In this document: in pieces, positions 8,077 to 16,610 of the stretch
Position numbering within the stretch: position 1 is the first letter of the stretch
Layout of the letters: every line of letters begins with the position of its first letter
Assembly (NCBI GenBank): GCA_002726915.1
Contig: PBSY01000060.1
Location: 101,834 to 165,833 of the forward strand
Origin: Verrucomicrobiales bacterium
GTDB lineage: Bacteria > Verrucomicrobiota > Verrucomicrobiia > Verrucomicrobiales > DEV007
DNA length: 64,000 nt
Direction: 5' to 3'
The notes under the pieces: model-generated
Seen by the model: the letters and a program-made list of their open reading frames with translations, nothing else
What the model was told of the DNA's origin: nothing
The model's database searches: none
Program-made: the position numbers and the translations under genes

Positions 8077-10269
8077 GTGGCTGAAGAAGAAAATATCAAA
8101 ATCAAGGACTACTTGGTGCATACGCCCCCTCTGGGACAAGGGGCCTATGGTAAGGTTTTTCGTGCTACTTACAGGGGAATCTCGGACCGGGCGCTCAAAA
8201 TCTTCCGACCCGGCGCAGTCGACCTTTCCGCTATGGCTCGCGAGCTAGAGAAACTCTCTCAGGTCGCTGAGCACCAGGGTATCGTAACTCTCCACGACTT
8301 CGACCTACTTCACGAGCCGCCCTATTATGCGATGGGCCTGCACGCTGACCAGGATCTTGAGGGTAGTTGGGAAACGCGGACGCTCGAAAGAATCGTGGGT
8401 CATGTTGACCACCGTGAAGGCTGGCGAATCACGCGCGATATTGCTGACGCTCTGGCTTACCTGCACCAGCACCAGATTATCCACTGCGACATCAAGCCGT
8501 CAAATATCCTCCTGACAGATGAGACCCCACATCATACCAAAATCTGCGACTTTGGGCAAAGCCGCGGCCTCGTCGCCGAAGGATATGAGCCGGTCGGCAC
8601 CCCGCTATATGCAAGCCCGGAACAACTGCGTGCCCCCCGAAACTCAGCTGAAGGAAAGGGCTTCCGATGGGACGTCTACAGCTTTGGTGTCCTGACCTTC
8701 AAGCTCCTAACCGGCGAACTTCCACGTCTCCAAGCTCTTTCCCAAGTCGAACGGGCCAGCTTTGACCCTGACGCCACCCTCGTAGAAGCCAGCCTCGAGG
8801 CAACAATGGCAGAAACGGGGAATGCAATCGACGGGGAGCAGCTTGCCACGCTAACCGAAGCCGTCGAAGACATCACTTGGCCAGCTGACTTTTATGTCCC
8901 CAGTGATCGTAAAGAACTGATCGAACAATGCCTCAAACTCAACCCGAACGAGCGTCCCGCCGACATGCGTGAAGTATGGAGCCGAATTCAACACCTTGAC
9001 CAGCAGGCTGTTGTCAGGAAAGCCCGTCGCCTCAACACTATTTTCGCAACTCTATTGGTCGTTGCGATCTGGGCTTCGGGATTCGCTTTCGTCCAGGCAC
9101 AAAGAGCTAAGACCGCCACAGAGTCAGCGAGAATTGCGATGCAGGATGCCGAACAAAACGCCGGCGCCGCGATGGATCTTTTCTCGGTTTTCATTGAAGA
9201 GCTTAACAACGGGGAAATCACCACTGATGAGGCTGATCGTCTTTATGCAATCGTAGCCGATAATGCTTCGACCTTCATTGAGAACCGGGTCAAGAATAAC
9301 CAGGACTCGGAGATGCTGCACTTCTCTGCACAAACCGCCTACACTCGCGCGATCGACGCAAGTAGACGCGAAGAACTCGATGAAGCTCTTCGGGAGTTCA
9401 CTGCTGCCTATGAGATTCACTCCGAACTCTCGGGAGATGCCAGTGCCACTGAGACACTCAACGCAGATTTCCCTTCTCTCACAGCACGGGCGCTTATGGG
9501 GATGGGTCGAATAAACGAAAATTCAGGGAGATATCCCGAGGCGATTCTGGCCTATAATGAAGCCAAGGAATGGCGGCTCAAAGCAAAAGAGGGCGCGTAT
9601 AATGCCGGCTTCAAGAATGACATAAACCTTTCGATCACCTATCGTTCTCTTAGTCGCGCCTACACTCTGAATAAAGAGGAGCAACTGGCCATCGAAGTCC
9701 TCGATGAACTGCATGCCATTCTTGAAGAGAGAATTTCTGACCCAAACGAGGAAAATATCAATGGCCTTATTGTTGAGGCTATCAGGACGCTGGATGTAAA
9801 AGGCGAGACTGAATATGAGTTCGACAACCTCGATGCGGCCTCCGCTACCTTCCAGCGTCTAATGGAGTTAGCTGAATCACTTGAAAGCGCTCCGCCGACG
9901 GTAGCGGAAAAGGGAAGAGAATCCTACATTTCAGCCATTAATGCCCTCGGTCGAATCCAACTCGAGCAAAAGCAGCCTGAAGCTGCACTGGTATTGTTTC
10001 GGGAGGAGATCAAGTTGAGAGAGGAGCGGTCCAGCCTTCGTCCCTACGATCCAGAGATAAAAGTCTCCCTTGCCGAAGCCTATCACCTCGCTGCCAAGAC
10101 TCTTGAGCTCGAAAATGAATCGTCCCGCTCGCTAGCCATTTTTTATCTAGAGCAAGCCACTTCCCTGATCAATCGACTACCGTCCGAAGTTCGTTATCGC
10201 ACCGATGTCCAGGCCAGCCTGATTGAATACACCGAGTTTCTCGGGTCTATCCGCGAAATGGAAGAGTAG
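8077..10269 (+). CDS. Membrane-anchored Ser/Thr protein kinase with TPR-like C-terminus
   Basis: The product has 730 residues and starts at GTG 8077, just after the cyclase stop. The Hanks-type kinase domain (about 10-300) has the glycine loop GQGAYGKVF, the ATP lysine in RALKIF (Lys41), the catalytic loop HCDIKPSN (Asp138) and DFG (Asp158), so it should be active. A single membrane helix follows at about 320-342 (FATLLVVAIWASGFAFVQAQ). The remaining 380 residues are helical, TPR-like repeats expected outside the cytoplasm, a common layout in Planctomycetes and Verrucomicrobia. It forms a two-gene signalling pair with the upstream FHA-cyclase. Its 3' end overlaps the convergent minus-strand gene by 23 bases. 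Confidence 0.93.
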   Translation: MAEEENIKIKDYLVHTPPLGQGAYGKVFRATYRGISDRALKIFRPGAVDLSAMARELEKLSQVAEHQGIVTLHDFDLLHEPPYYAMGLHADQDLEGSWETRTLERIVGHVDHREGWRITRDIADALAYLHQHQIIHCDIKPSNILLTDETPHHTKICDFGQSRGLVAEGYEPVGTPLYASPEQLRAPRNSAEGKGFRWDVYSFGVLTFKLLTGELPRLQALSQVERASFDPDATLVEASLEATMAETGNAIDGEQLATLTEAVEDITWPADFYVPSDRKELIEQCLKLNPNERPADMREVWSRIQHLDQQAVVRKARRLNTIFATLLVVAIWASGFAFVQAQRAKTATESARIAMQDAEQNAGAAMDLFSVFIEELNNGEITTDEADRLYAIVADNASTFIENRVKNNQDSEMLHFSAQTAYTRAIDASRREELDEALREFTAAYEIHSELSGDASATETLNADFPSLTARALMGMGRINENSGRYPEAILAYNEAKEWRLKAKEGAYNAGFKNDINLSITYRSLSRAYTLNKEEQLAIEVLDELHAILEERISDPNEENINGLIVEAIRTLDVKGETEYEFDNLDAASATFQRLMELAESLESAPPTVAEKGRESYISAINALGRIQLEQKQPEAALVLFREEIKLREERSSLRPYDPEIKVSLAEAYHLAAKTLELENESSRSLAIFYLEQATSLINRLPSEVRYRTDVQASLIEYTEFLGSIREMEE

Positions 10270-10807
10270 CACTCACCCACTCCTCAGCCTCACCTGCCCA
10301 ACCGAGCCTAAGCAAATTTGCTTTAATTTCTGCAGAGTCAGGCTCAACGATTCCTTCCTTCGAAATCTGCTCCTCATCAGCAGGATAGCTAGGAAAGACC
10401 AGACAGGCTAACGCCCAGCACCCCCATGCTCGCCATGAACGAAGTTCCTTTCTAGGTTCGACCATCCGCGTTGAGAGATGCTGAAAGTGACGGCGTGGAT
10501 TCCCGATGAATTGATCTTTCGAACGCGACTCCATGACCCATCGCACAGCTTTGTAGGGAAGCGGCCAATCATTCAACACCGGCGCATGTTCCTCAAGGTC
10601 TGCTGCGAAGGCACGATTCATCATAAGGAGAGACTGGGCAGGAAACCCCTGTTGCCAGAGGGCCTGTCCGCACTCCAACGCCCGCAGATAGAACAAATGG
10701 CCACGATCATTACCAAACTCTTTCAAAGCAGAAGCCCGCAGTGGCTCATCGACACGGGGCAGATAAGGGCAATAAGGTAAGGTAAGAGCTCCTGAGTCCC
10801 TCATCAT
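10247..10807 (-). CDS. Conserved-looking protein of unknown function, last gene of the GpgS operon
   Basis: This 186-residue protein is not recognised. It is rich in Trp, Leu and Arg, has no signal peptide and no clear membrane helix, though a hydrophobic patch (WGCWALACLVF) lies near 130. It starts with ATG inside the end of the upstream gene (4-base ATGA overlap), which marks it as a genuine translationally coupled gene. It would be the last gene of the run peptidase, gpgS, GT4, HAD, CBM9-like. Its 3' end overlaps the convergent kinase gene. No function can be given. Confidence 0.7.
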   Translation of the reverse strand: MMRDSGALTLPYCPYLPRVDEPLRASALKEFGNDRGHLFYLRALECGQALWQQGFPAQSLLMMNRAFAADLEEHAPVLNDWPLPYKAVRWVMESRSKDQFIGNPRRHFQHLSTRMVEPRKELRSWRAWGCWALACLVFPSYPADEEQISKEGIVEPDSAEIKANLLRLGWAGEAEEWVSATLPFRG

Positions 10808-11403
10808 TTCACAAGTAGAAACTCACCAAAGGACGAGGGCACATGAAAATCCGGTCTCTCTGTCTGCGGATCTACCCAAGAGATCCAATCTTCCTGCACG
10901 CCATTCCCCATCATTGAAAACTCTGCCCTGTAAACACCTATAATTAATTTTTCACGCCTGACTAAATTATGGTCGGCCAAAACCTGAAGAGAAAGCCTAC
11001 CTTCAACGAAATATCCACCATCCCCGCGGCGCGCTGAAATTTTGAGCGACGGAAAGTCCCAGTGATCATCAATTTCCCGGTAATGGCGAGCTCTGAAATC
11101 GAAAACCCAGCCCCGGGGATCCATTTCGATTCCGTAGTAGTAATCCTTTAGCTCATGATCGGTTGCAAAGAATAATTCAACTCGATCCGAACCTAGAACT
11201 GAATCGTCGCGATCTTTGCCTTCGCATAGCACTATATCGTCATCCACAGCTTGGAATTGAAATCCAAGCCACTCATCATTCCACACTGCCCTAAAAGACG
11301 TGGATGGACACTCACGATCTACCCAGGGCAGACTGAAGTCAGTGAGCGCTTCACCCTCGCTACAGTCGAGGGTTCCTGAATGTTTCACCTGATAAGTTTT
11401 CAT
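10804..11403 (-). CDS. CBM9-like carbohydrate-binding/DOMON-fold protein
   Basis: This 199-residue protein has no signal peptide. It has the pattern of family 9-like carbohydrate-binding modules: an early strand with WNDEWLGFQFQ, the acidic turn DDSVLGSDRVELFF near 68-80, a YYYGIEMDPRGWVFDFRA segment, and a C-terminal FGEFLLVK. Such domains bind sugars or reducing ends. Here it probably recognises a soluble sugar or glycoside in the cytoplasm, since it is coupled to genes for glucosyl-glycerate-type synthesis. The start follows the HAD stop without a gap, and the stop overlaps the next gene's start. The fold assignment is fairly secure; the ligand is unknown. Confidence 0.7.
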   Translation of the reverse strand: MKTYQVKHSGTLDCSEGEALTDFSLPWVDRECPSTSFRAVWNDEWLGFQFQAVDDDIVLCEGKDRDDSVLGSDRVELFFATDHELKDYYYGIEMDPRGWVFDFRARHYREIDDHWDFPSLKISARRGDGGYFVEGRLSLQVLADHNLVRREKLIIGVYRAEFSMMGNGVQEDWISWVDPQTERPDFHVPSSFGEFLLVK

Positions 11404-12276
11404 TTATCGGAATTTCACCACTTCTCTTACTTGGTTCAAATCCGTTATCACGGCATCAGCAAGGGAAGCTGCCACTTCAAACGGTACATCTCCGATGCGA
11501 AAACTGCGCTCATCCCCCGCGAAGAGTCCTGTCATAAATCCAACTTCACGGGCCGGGAGTATGTCCTTCTGCAAGTCATTACCCACATAGAAAACGCGTC
11601 CCGGGTCAATTCCCCTTGCTTCACAAGATTCTGCCAACCGCTCGTAAAGGACCCTCGAAGGCTTTCCCTCCCCGAGCTGAAACGACCATTCTAAAAAACT
11701 AGCGTCAAATCCTAGAGCTTTTAATGAAGTTCCAGCCAAACTCTCAAAAATCGGCTGAGTATAGAACTGAGCATTTGAAACGATCCCAGCCGGGATCTTG
11801 GCCTTACGAAGCCACTGCATCACTTCAAGAACGTGCGGCATCAACCAAACCGGATTTACACCGCACTCATAGTTGATAGCTATAGACTCGAGGTCAGCTA
11901 GCGCGACGCCATCTATCCCGGCCCGATCAATTATGTCTCGCCAGACCTCTCGAATCTCGACTTCCGGAAAGTTTATTCCTTCACCACGACGCTTTGCCTG
12001 ATGAGCTCTCAGAGTCTCATCATAGAAGGACGCAATCAACCCGCAGTCGATTGCCTTTGCCCTTTCCCCGAGAAGAGCAATAGCGCGTTCTATGGACTCA
12101 ATAGATACTGCATCATCGGCGAGACTGATATCCCCAGCCGCCGAGATCAAGAGCGTTCCATAGATATCAAAAGCCACCAGCTCTATCCCATCCAACTCAG
12201 GAAGCTTCGGAGAAACCCCTGTAGAAATTGGAGTCAGGGGGGCCAGTAAGCAAGAGGGTTTGGCAGCGGTTATCAT
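11404..12276 (-). CDS. HAD-superfamily hydrolase in the GpgS operon
   Basis: The 290-residue protein shows HAD motif I as FDIYGTLL (near residue 36), motif II as GIVSNAQ, a lysine in LGEGKPSR, and motif IV as YVGNDLQKDILPA. The second motif I aspartate is replaced by Tyr (DxY), as in haloacid-dehalogenase-type members, so ordinary phosphatase chemistry is not guaranteed. By position it would be the candidate phosphatase that dephosphorylates glucosyl- or mannosylglucosyl-3-phosphoglycerate made by its neighbours, but the altered motif weakens this. It lies 4 bases after the GT4 stop and directly abuts the CBM9-like gene. Confidence 0.8.
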   Translation of the reverse strand: MITAAKPSCLLAPLTPISTGVSPKLPELDGIELVAFDIYGTLLISAAGDISLADDAVSIESIERAIALLGERAKAIDCGLIASFYDETLRAHQAKRRGEGINFPEVEIREVWRDIIDRAGIDGVALADLESIAINYECGVNPVWLMPHVLEVMQWLRKAKIPAGIVSNAQFYTQPIFESLAGTSLKALGFDASFLEWSFQLGEGKPSRVLYERLAESCEARGIDPGRVFYVGNDLQKDILPAREVGFMTGLFAGDERSFRIGDVPFEVAASLADAVITDLNQVREVVKFR

Positions 12277-12280
12277 ATGA

Positions 12281-13750
12281 CTAATTACGCAACAGATTGA
12301 GACTCGCTGGATTGAGGAACTGCTTCAACACCTTGCTGGTCGCAAGGTGTTTTACCTTGCTGGTCGGTGAACTCACAACCTTATCATAGAGGGATTCGAG
12401 TCGGTTCCCATAACGGTCCAGTGAATAGACTGTCTCAACGACTTTGCGCGCTGCCCTGATCTCCGAACCAGAACATAACGACAAGGTCGGCACTCTCATC
12501 TGATCGAGAAGGGAAGGATCCTTCTTTACCTTGCGAAGCACCGTCATCTGCAACTCTTCGTTCAAAACACCAAAATCAATTCGACCATTGCCGACCCACG
12601 CTTTCCAAGTTTGCTTCACCGCGTTCCTCGGCATACGAAAATCATACGCCAAGTAACTGCGGCGCAACATCGATTCGATCTCCGAGTGGAGGATCTTCTC
12701 GTCCAACCACTCCATGGGAAAACCAATACGGGGGTAAAGATTGCCAAGCCTTAAACCATTACTCGAAAAATCCCGCGTAATATCCGGTAAATCCCTGCCA
12801 AAGACACACCGGTTCGCAATCCATGGTTCAAGAAAGGCGAGCCCAAAGCCCTCAGAAACACTTGTCGTCACAATAAAGTCAGACCAACCAACCAAATCAG
12901 AAAACTCATACTGACCAATATCCGCCATACCAAGCGTCACCGGGACTTCTAACTCCTGCACCGCCGATAGCCAGAAATCGTGAACTTTCTTCCACTCTGG
13001 GTTCTCCGGGCTAAGCGTGGTAGCGAAGTCGATTCGATCTCCAAAAATCAGAGCAAGCAGCAGGAGTTCACCTAGGTTTTTGCGACGAATCCCGCGGGTC
13101 GGGTAGAGCGCAAAAAGCCGATCTTGAGAAAAGGGCCGTTTCTCCGAGGTCGGGGTCACATTCAACGGAGTAATCGCGTTCGGAATGACATGTAAATTCG
13201 TTTCAGGAACGCCGGCAGCCTTAAGATAATCATGATCGCGGAAGTTTATGGTTGCGTAGTGAATCTGCTTGGCCGTCGGATAGAGGGTCGTTTCAAAACT
13301 TTCCTCTGAATCAAAAAAGGAACGCTGTGCCGAATAGTTTCCTGGCCTTCCATCTTCGGCAAAGTCATGAAGTTGCAGAACGATGCGCGCCTCCTCTTTT
13401 GCCAACTCACGTATCACCGTTGGAATGAGAACATTCTTAGCCAGCGTCGGATTGTGGAAATGCCACACATCTGGCTGTCCACCAAAGTGCCTCTCCGCCT
13501 CTGCTTTAAGTGCTTCGGCGAGATTCTCCGCAATCACTGCATTACCTGTTTTGCGATAATTTAGGGCAGGAATGACTCGAACTGATTCGCTGCTCGCTTC
13601 TGGACGTGGTTCTTCTCCCGAAAGAATCAATAGTTCGCACCCTCGTTCCTTCAGCGCCTCCCTCGCTGATTCGATCACTCGGGTCACCCCCCCCCGACGA
13701 AGGTGGTAGTGAACAATCGCTACTCTAAGAAGTTTTTCAGTCCCGGCCAT
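12281..13750 (-). CDS. GT4-family glycosyltransferase of the GpgS operon
   Basis: A retaining GT-B glycosyltransferase of 489 residues. The N-terminal domain starts VAIVHYHLRRGGVTRV (10-25), with the glycine-rich loop of GT4 enzymes. The C-terminal domain carries the E-x7-E nucleotide-sugar motif in VSEGFGLAFLEPW. The ATG at 13750 is preferred over a start at 13801, since it gives only 14 bases of overlap with gpgS. Codons 19-22 contain a run of nine G (C9 at 13687-13695 on the plus strand), kept in frame here. Next to a GpgS it may add a second sugar to glucosylglycerate or its phosphate, as in mannosylglucosylglycerate synthesis. That role is inferred from the neighbours. Confidence 0.88.
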   Translation of the reverse strand: MAGTEKLLRVAIVHYHLRRGGVTRVIESAREALKERGCELLILSGEEPRPEASSESVRVIPALNYRKTGNAVIAENLAEALKAEAERHFGGQPDVWHFHNPTLAKNVLIPTVIRELAKEEARIVLQLHDFAEDGRPGNYSAQRSFFDSEESFETTLYPTAKQIHYATINFRDHDYLKAAGVPETNLHVIPNAITPLNVTPTSEKRPFSQDRLFALYPTRGIRRKNLGELLLLALIFGDRIDFATTLSPENPEWKKVHDFWLSAVQELEVPVTLGMADIGQYEFSDLVGWSDFIVTTSVSEGFGLAFLEPWIANRCVFGRDLPDITRDFSSNGLRLGNLYPRIGFPMEWLDEKILHSEIESMLRRSYLAYDFRMPRNAVKQTWKAWVGNGRIDFGVLNEELQMTVLRKVKKDPSLLDQMRVPTLSLCSGSEIRAARKVVETVYSLDRYGNRLESLYDKVVSSPTSKVKHLATSKVLKQFLNPASLNLLRN

Positions 13751-14726
13751 GTCGTTCTCGGTATTCAGGGAGATTGACCATCGGGGGACGCTCCTCCTCA
13801 ATGATCTCGCGGTTCAGCATCTCGTAACAACGCCCTTCCGCCTGCAGTTGCCGAAACATCCCATTCACTTCCGGTAATTCCGAAACGATGTCGTAATGAC
13901 GCAATCGATTCAGAAAAGCCTGAAGAATACCAAAGGACATTTTCCCAAGGTCGATCGTGGACTGATTACGATGAACCCTTCGATCGAGGTCGGTCTGGGC
14001 GAACGCATCCAATCCATGAGTCCGGAAAACGTCGATCAAATGCGACGTTTCTACTCCGTAGCCAATGGGAAAAGGAAGCGTCTCAAGGAGACCACGCCTG
14101 ACGGCATATTCACCCGAAAGCGGCTGCATTAGTGCAGTCAACTCCGGAAAGAAGATCGAAAATAGAGGTCGAACCAAGATCTCGGTAACACGGCCTCCTC
14201 CAGAGGGCCGGAGCCCCTCTGACAGGGCAAGAGGGCGATCATAGAAAGCCTTCACGTATTGGACCTCAGGGCGATAAAGCAAGGGGGCGACCAAACCTGT
14301 GACAAACTTGGGGTGGATGTTTTTGATGTCGGCATCCACATAACAAATAACATCTCCCTTCAGTTGATGAATTGCCTTCCAGAGATTCTCGCCTTTACCC
14401 GCTTTGAATCCATGCTCAGGAAGAATCTCCGCTGAGAGATAGGTATCAGCCCCGTAGGAAGCCGCAATTTCAATCGTATTATCTGTCGAACCAGAATCGA
14501 TGACAGCAATTTCATCGACGAATGGGTAGCGGTCCATCAACTCGCTTTTAAAAACGATGATCTCCTTCCCAATCGTTTTTTCCTCGTTCAGAGTGGGTAT
14601 GCAGAGACTGATAGAGATGCCCGCTCTCTCTTTTGCACGTATGAGTTCCTGCATGTCCCAGAACTCGCTATGATGAAAGGTGTTCGTCTTTAGCCAGCGG
14701 GCTACTGTTTTATCCACTTCGAGCAT
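13737..14726 (-). CDS. gpgS: Glucosyl-3-phosphoglycerate synthase (GT81 family)
   Basis: GpgS transfers glucose from a nucleotide sugar to 3-phosphoglycerate, the first step to glucosylglycerate-type compatible solutes. The 329-residue protein has an N-terminal lead, a GT-A core with SLCIPTLNEEKTIG (40-53), VIDSGSTDNT (75-84) and the metal-binding DAD at 131-133 (ICYVDADIKNIHP), the conserved SGGGRVTE loop and the PLSGEYAVRR acceptor region. Start choice: ATG 14726 lies 4 bases after the peptidase stop and has a GAAGGG ribosome binding site 7 bases upstream; an earlier ATG at 14759 would overlap the peptidase gene by 29 bases. It overlaps the GT4 gene by 14 bases. Confidence 0.92.
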   Translation of the reverse strand: MLEVDKTVARWLKTNTFHHSEFWDMQELIRAKERAGISISLCIPTLNEEKTIGKEIIVFKSELMDRYPFVDEIAVIDSGSTDNTIEIAASYGADTYLSAEILPEHGFKAGKGENLWKAIHQLKGDVICYVDADIKNIHPKFVTGLVAPLLYRPEVQYVKAFYDRPLALSEGLRPSGGGRVTEILVRPLFSIFFPELTALMQPLSGEYAVRRGLLETLPFPIGYGVETSHLIDVFRTHGLDAFAQTDLDRRVHRNQSTIDLGKMSFGILQAFLNRLRHYDIVSELPEVNGMFRQLQAEGRCYEMLNREIIEEERPPMVNLPEYRERHGRD

Positions 14727-14730
14727 CGGT

Positions 14731-15906
14731 TTACCCTTCAAATTCAAAACCTGATGCATCCATAAACTGCAGCACGGAAACTATCTGTGCCAACCCGTCA
14801 AAGATTGGCTCAAGATGAATCATCTCATCCGGCGCATGTCGGTTTTCTCCTTTCGTAATCCCAAGAGTAAGTGATGGAATTTTCTGATCTAACAAGGCCG
14901 ATAACTCTGAGATACTGGGCTCTACATTGGGACGTATGCCAAGGCAGCTTAGGGTATTGCGTGCCTCTTTTACAAGTGGATGATCAGCTCCTAGATTTCC
15001 CGGTTGGCGATGAGCAATCATCTCCACGTTAACCTCTCCAACGTAGCCGACTTCCTTTTGGCCTACCAGCGATTTGACTTCGGTTTCAACCCGTTCGACG
15101 AGATCAGCATCTTCGCTCCTAATTTCAAATCGCACCATAGCCCTACCGGGAGGTACATTGTAGCCCGAACCAGCTTCTATCGAACCAATTAGAATTTTAG
15201 TTTCGGGAAACTCATCTCGATTCAACTCCAACAACTCTCTAACCAATTCATTAAGGCAGGCAATGGCGCCCGATGAGTGCTCGTCAGGACTGCTGAAGCT
15301 GCCCTTACTGTCCACCGAAATGACGCCACGAGCCATGCCCAGACATGAATAGCTCAGCCGACCCAGATTCATTCCCTCTAGACACAACGCTGCACCGATC
15401 TCACGATCGGTATGCTCCAGAAAGAAACGCATTCCCGCTAAATCTCCCCGGCCAAAACTCCGAGTTGTTCCGAGGAGAATCAGGTTGGATTTAAGTTGAA
15501 TCTCCAGCGCTTCAAGCACCAACGGCAGCGTTGCTAGGACAGCTACACCCAGCCCGTTATCGGCAATCCCACGCCCACTCATCCTACCTACCCCAACGTT
15601 AACGGTATGATCCTCAGATTCGCCCCAAATCTTATCAACGTGGGCTGCCACGAGGAGGTTTCTTTTTACATCTGTTCCCGGAAGAACTGCGGCCACATTC
15701 CCGGCCTGATCGCGTGAAATATCATTAAGCCAACCTTCGCTAAATCGATCACTGAGAAACTGCGTCACGGCACGCTCCAAACCGGTCGGAGAAGGTATCT
15801 CTCCGGCCATAATGATGTTAGCGAACAAAATTTCGCGCAACTTACTGAGCGATTGACGATTATCCAGAATCTGATCTGTCGTTTTCTGTGCCGGTTCCTT
15901 TGTCAT
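14731..15906 (-). CDS. M20/M42-type metallopeptidase-like hydrolase
   Basis: A 391-residue zinc-hydrolase-like protein with LLVAAHVDKIWG (near 85-95) for the first metal ligands, GRGIADNGLGVAVL for the bridging aspartate, a lid domain with GSGYNVPPGRAMVRFEIR, and a late segment LTLGITKGENRHAPDEMIHL where the last histidine ligand sits. The usual catalytic EE pair after the bridging aspartate is not obvious: the segment reads GTTRSFGRGDLAGMRFF. The activity may therefore differ from an ordinary aminopeptidase or deacylase. It is the first gene of the gpgS operon. Its substrate is unknown. Confidence 0.8.
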   Translation of the reverse strand: MTKEPAQKTTDQILDNRQSLSKLREILFANIIMAGEIPSPTGLERAVTQFLSDRFSEGWLNDISRDQAGNVAAVLPGTDVKRNLLVAAHVDKIWGESEDHTVNVGVGRMSGRGIADNGLGVAVLATLPLVLEALEIQLKSNLILLGTTRSFGRGDLAGMRFFLEHTDREIGAALCLEGMNLGRLSYSCLGMARGVISVDSKGSFSSPDEHSSGAIACLNELVRELLELNRDEFPETKILIGSIEAGSGYNVPPGRAMVRFEIRSEDADLVERVETEVKSLVGQKEVGYVGEVNVEMIAHRQPGNLGADHPLVKEARNTLSCLGIRPNVEPSISELSALLDQKIPSLTLGITKGENRHAPDEMIHLEPIFDGLAQIVSVLQFMDASGFEFEG

Positions 15907-16012
15907 CTAGGGCTATGAGCAACCTAAAGAGATCACAATCGTAGAAAAGCAATTTTACTGAGAATTCTGGCATCGATGCTGTGGTGGCAATGATTCAACT
16001 TCTCCCTACCTG

Positions 16013-16536
16013 GTGAACATCAGCTTTGTATCAGCTCAATTCTCCTGCACCGATGGTGTTTCACTCGAAGCATAAAAATGTGAGGAGTCCCTCACTCAGA
16101 TTGGCCATAAGTGTTTCTGGTTCAGTGAAGTCAGTGACCTTCCCGTAAAAACTTTGATGTCGATCCACTAGCCTTCTTTGGGCGCCCTGTAATTCAGGTA
16201 ACCAATGATCAAATCTGGAATGTGCCAATTATCGCACCTGCGATCAAAGAAACCATGGCATCAACCACGCTCTGCCTTCGGGAATCGATTGAGTCGTTCT
16301 GCCAACGCTTCGAAATCGATTTACTCATTCCTCAGAATGCGTCGACCAATCCCATGACCCATCCTCTGGGAATTGCTCTGACTGAGTTTATCGATTAGAC
16401 GGGATTCCCCACCGTGGCACATCATCACGATTTCCACTGGGAGCGCGAGCGCTTCACAGGCGCCGGGGGCCTCCCTTACGCGGCTCATTCCCTTAACACC
16501 CTAAATAAGCCCGAAGGGTTTGACAAAAACGAATAA
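16013..16536 (+). pseudogene. Relic of a second GT4 glycosyltransferase (N-terminal half)
   Basis: Conceptual translation from GTG 16013 gives VNISFVSAQFSCTDGVSLEA, then stop TAA at 16073, then a readable continuation with QIGHKCFWFSEVSDLPVKTL. The frame shifts near 16150-16174 and goes on as VDPLAFFGRPVIQ, FEIDLLIPQNASTNPMTHPL and, after TAG 16396, [19 protein letters not shown]. These are the N-terminal motifs of a GT4 family in which TDGVSLEA and AHHHDFYWERERF are typical. The C-terminal nucleotide-sugar domain is gone. The relic is divergent from the gpgS operon and 107 bases from its first gene. At least two stops, one frameshift and the truncation mark it as dead. Confidence 0.75.
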
Positions 16537-16610
16537 TGAAAGGCCTCAAAGTGACCTGAATACCTTTATTCTAGTCATCACGATACCGGCATAAGAATCG
16601 GTCAATCCTA

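Noticed and set aside
11404..12276. Haloacid dehalogenase or confirmed GpgP phosphatase
   Set aside because: Motif I fits the DxYGT type, but neighbours suggest sugar metabolism; neither specific activity can be supported.
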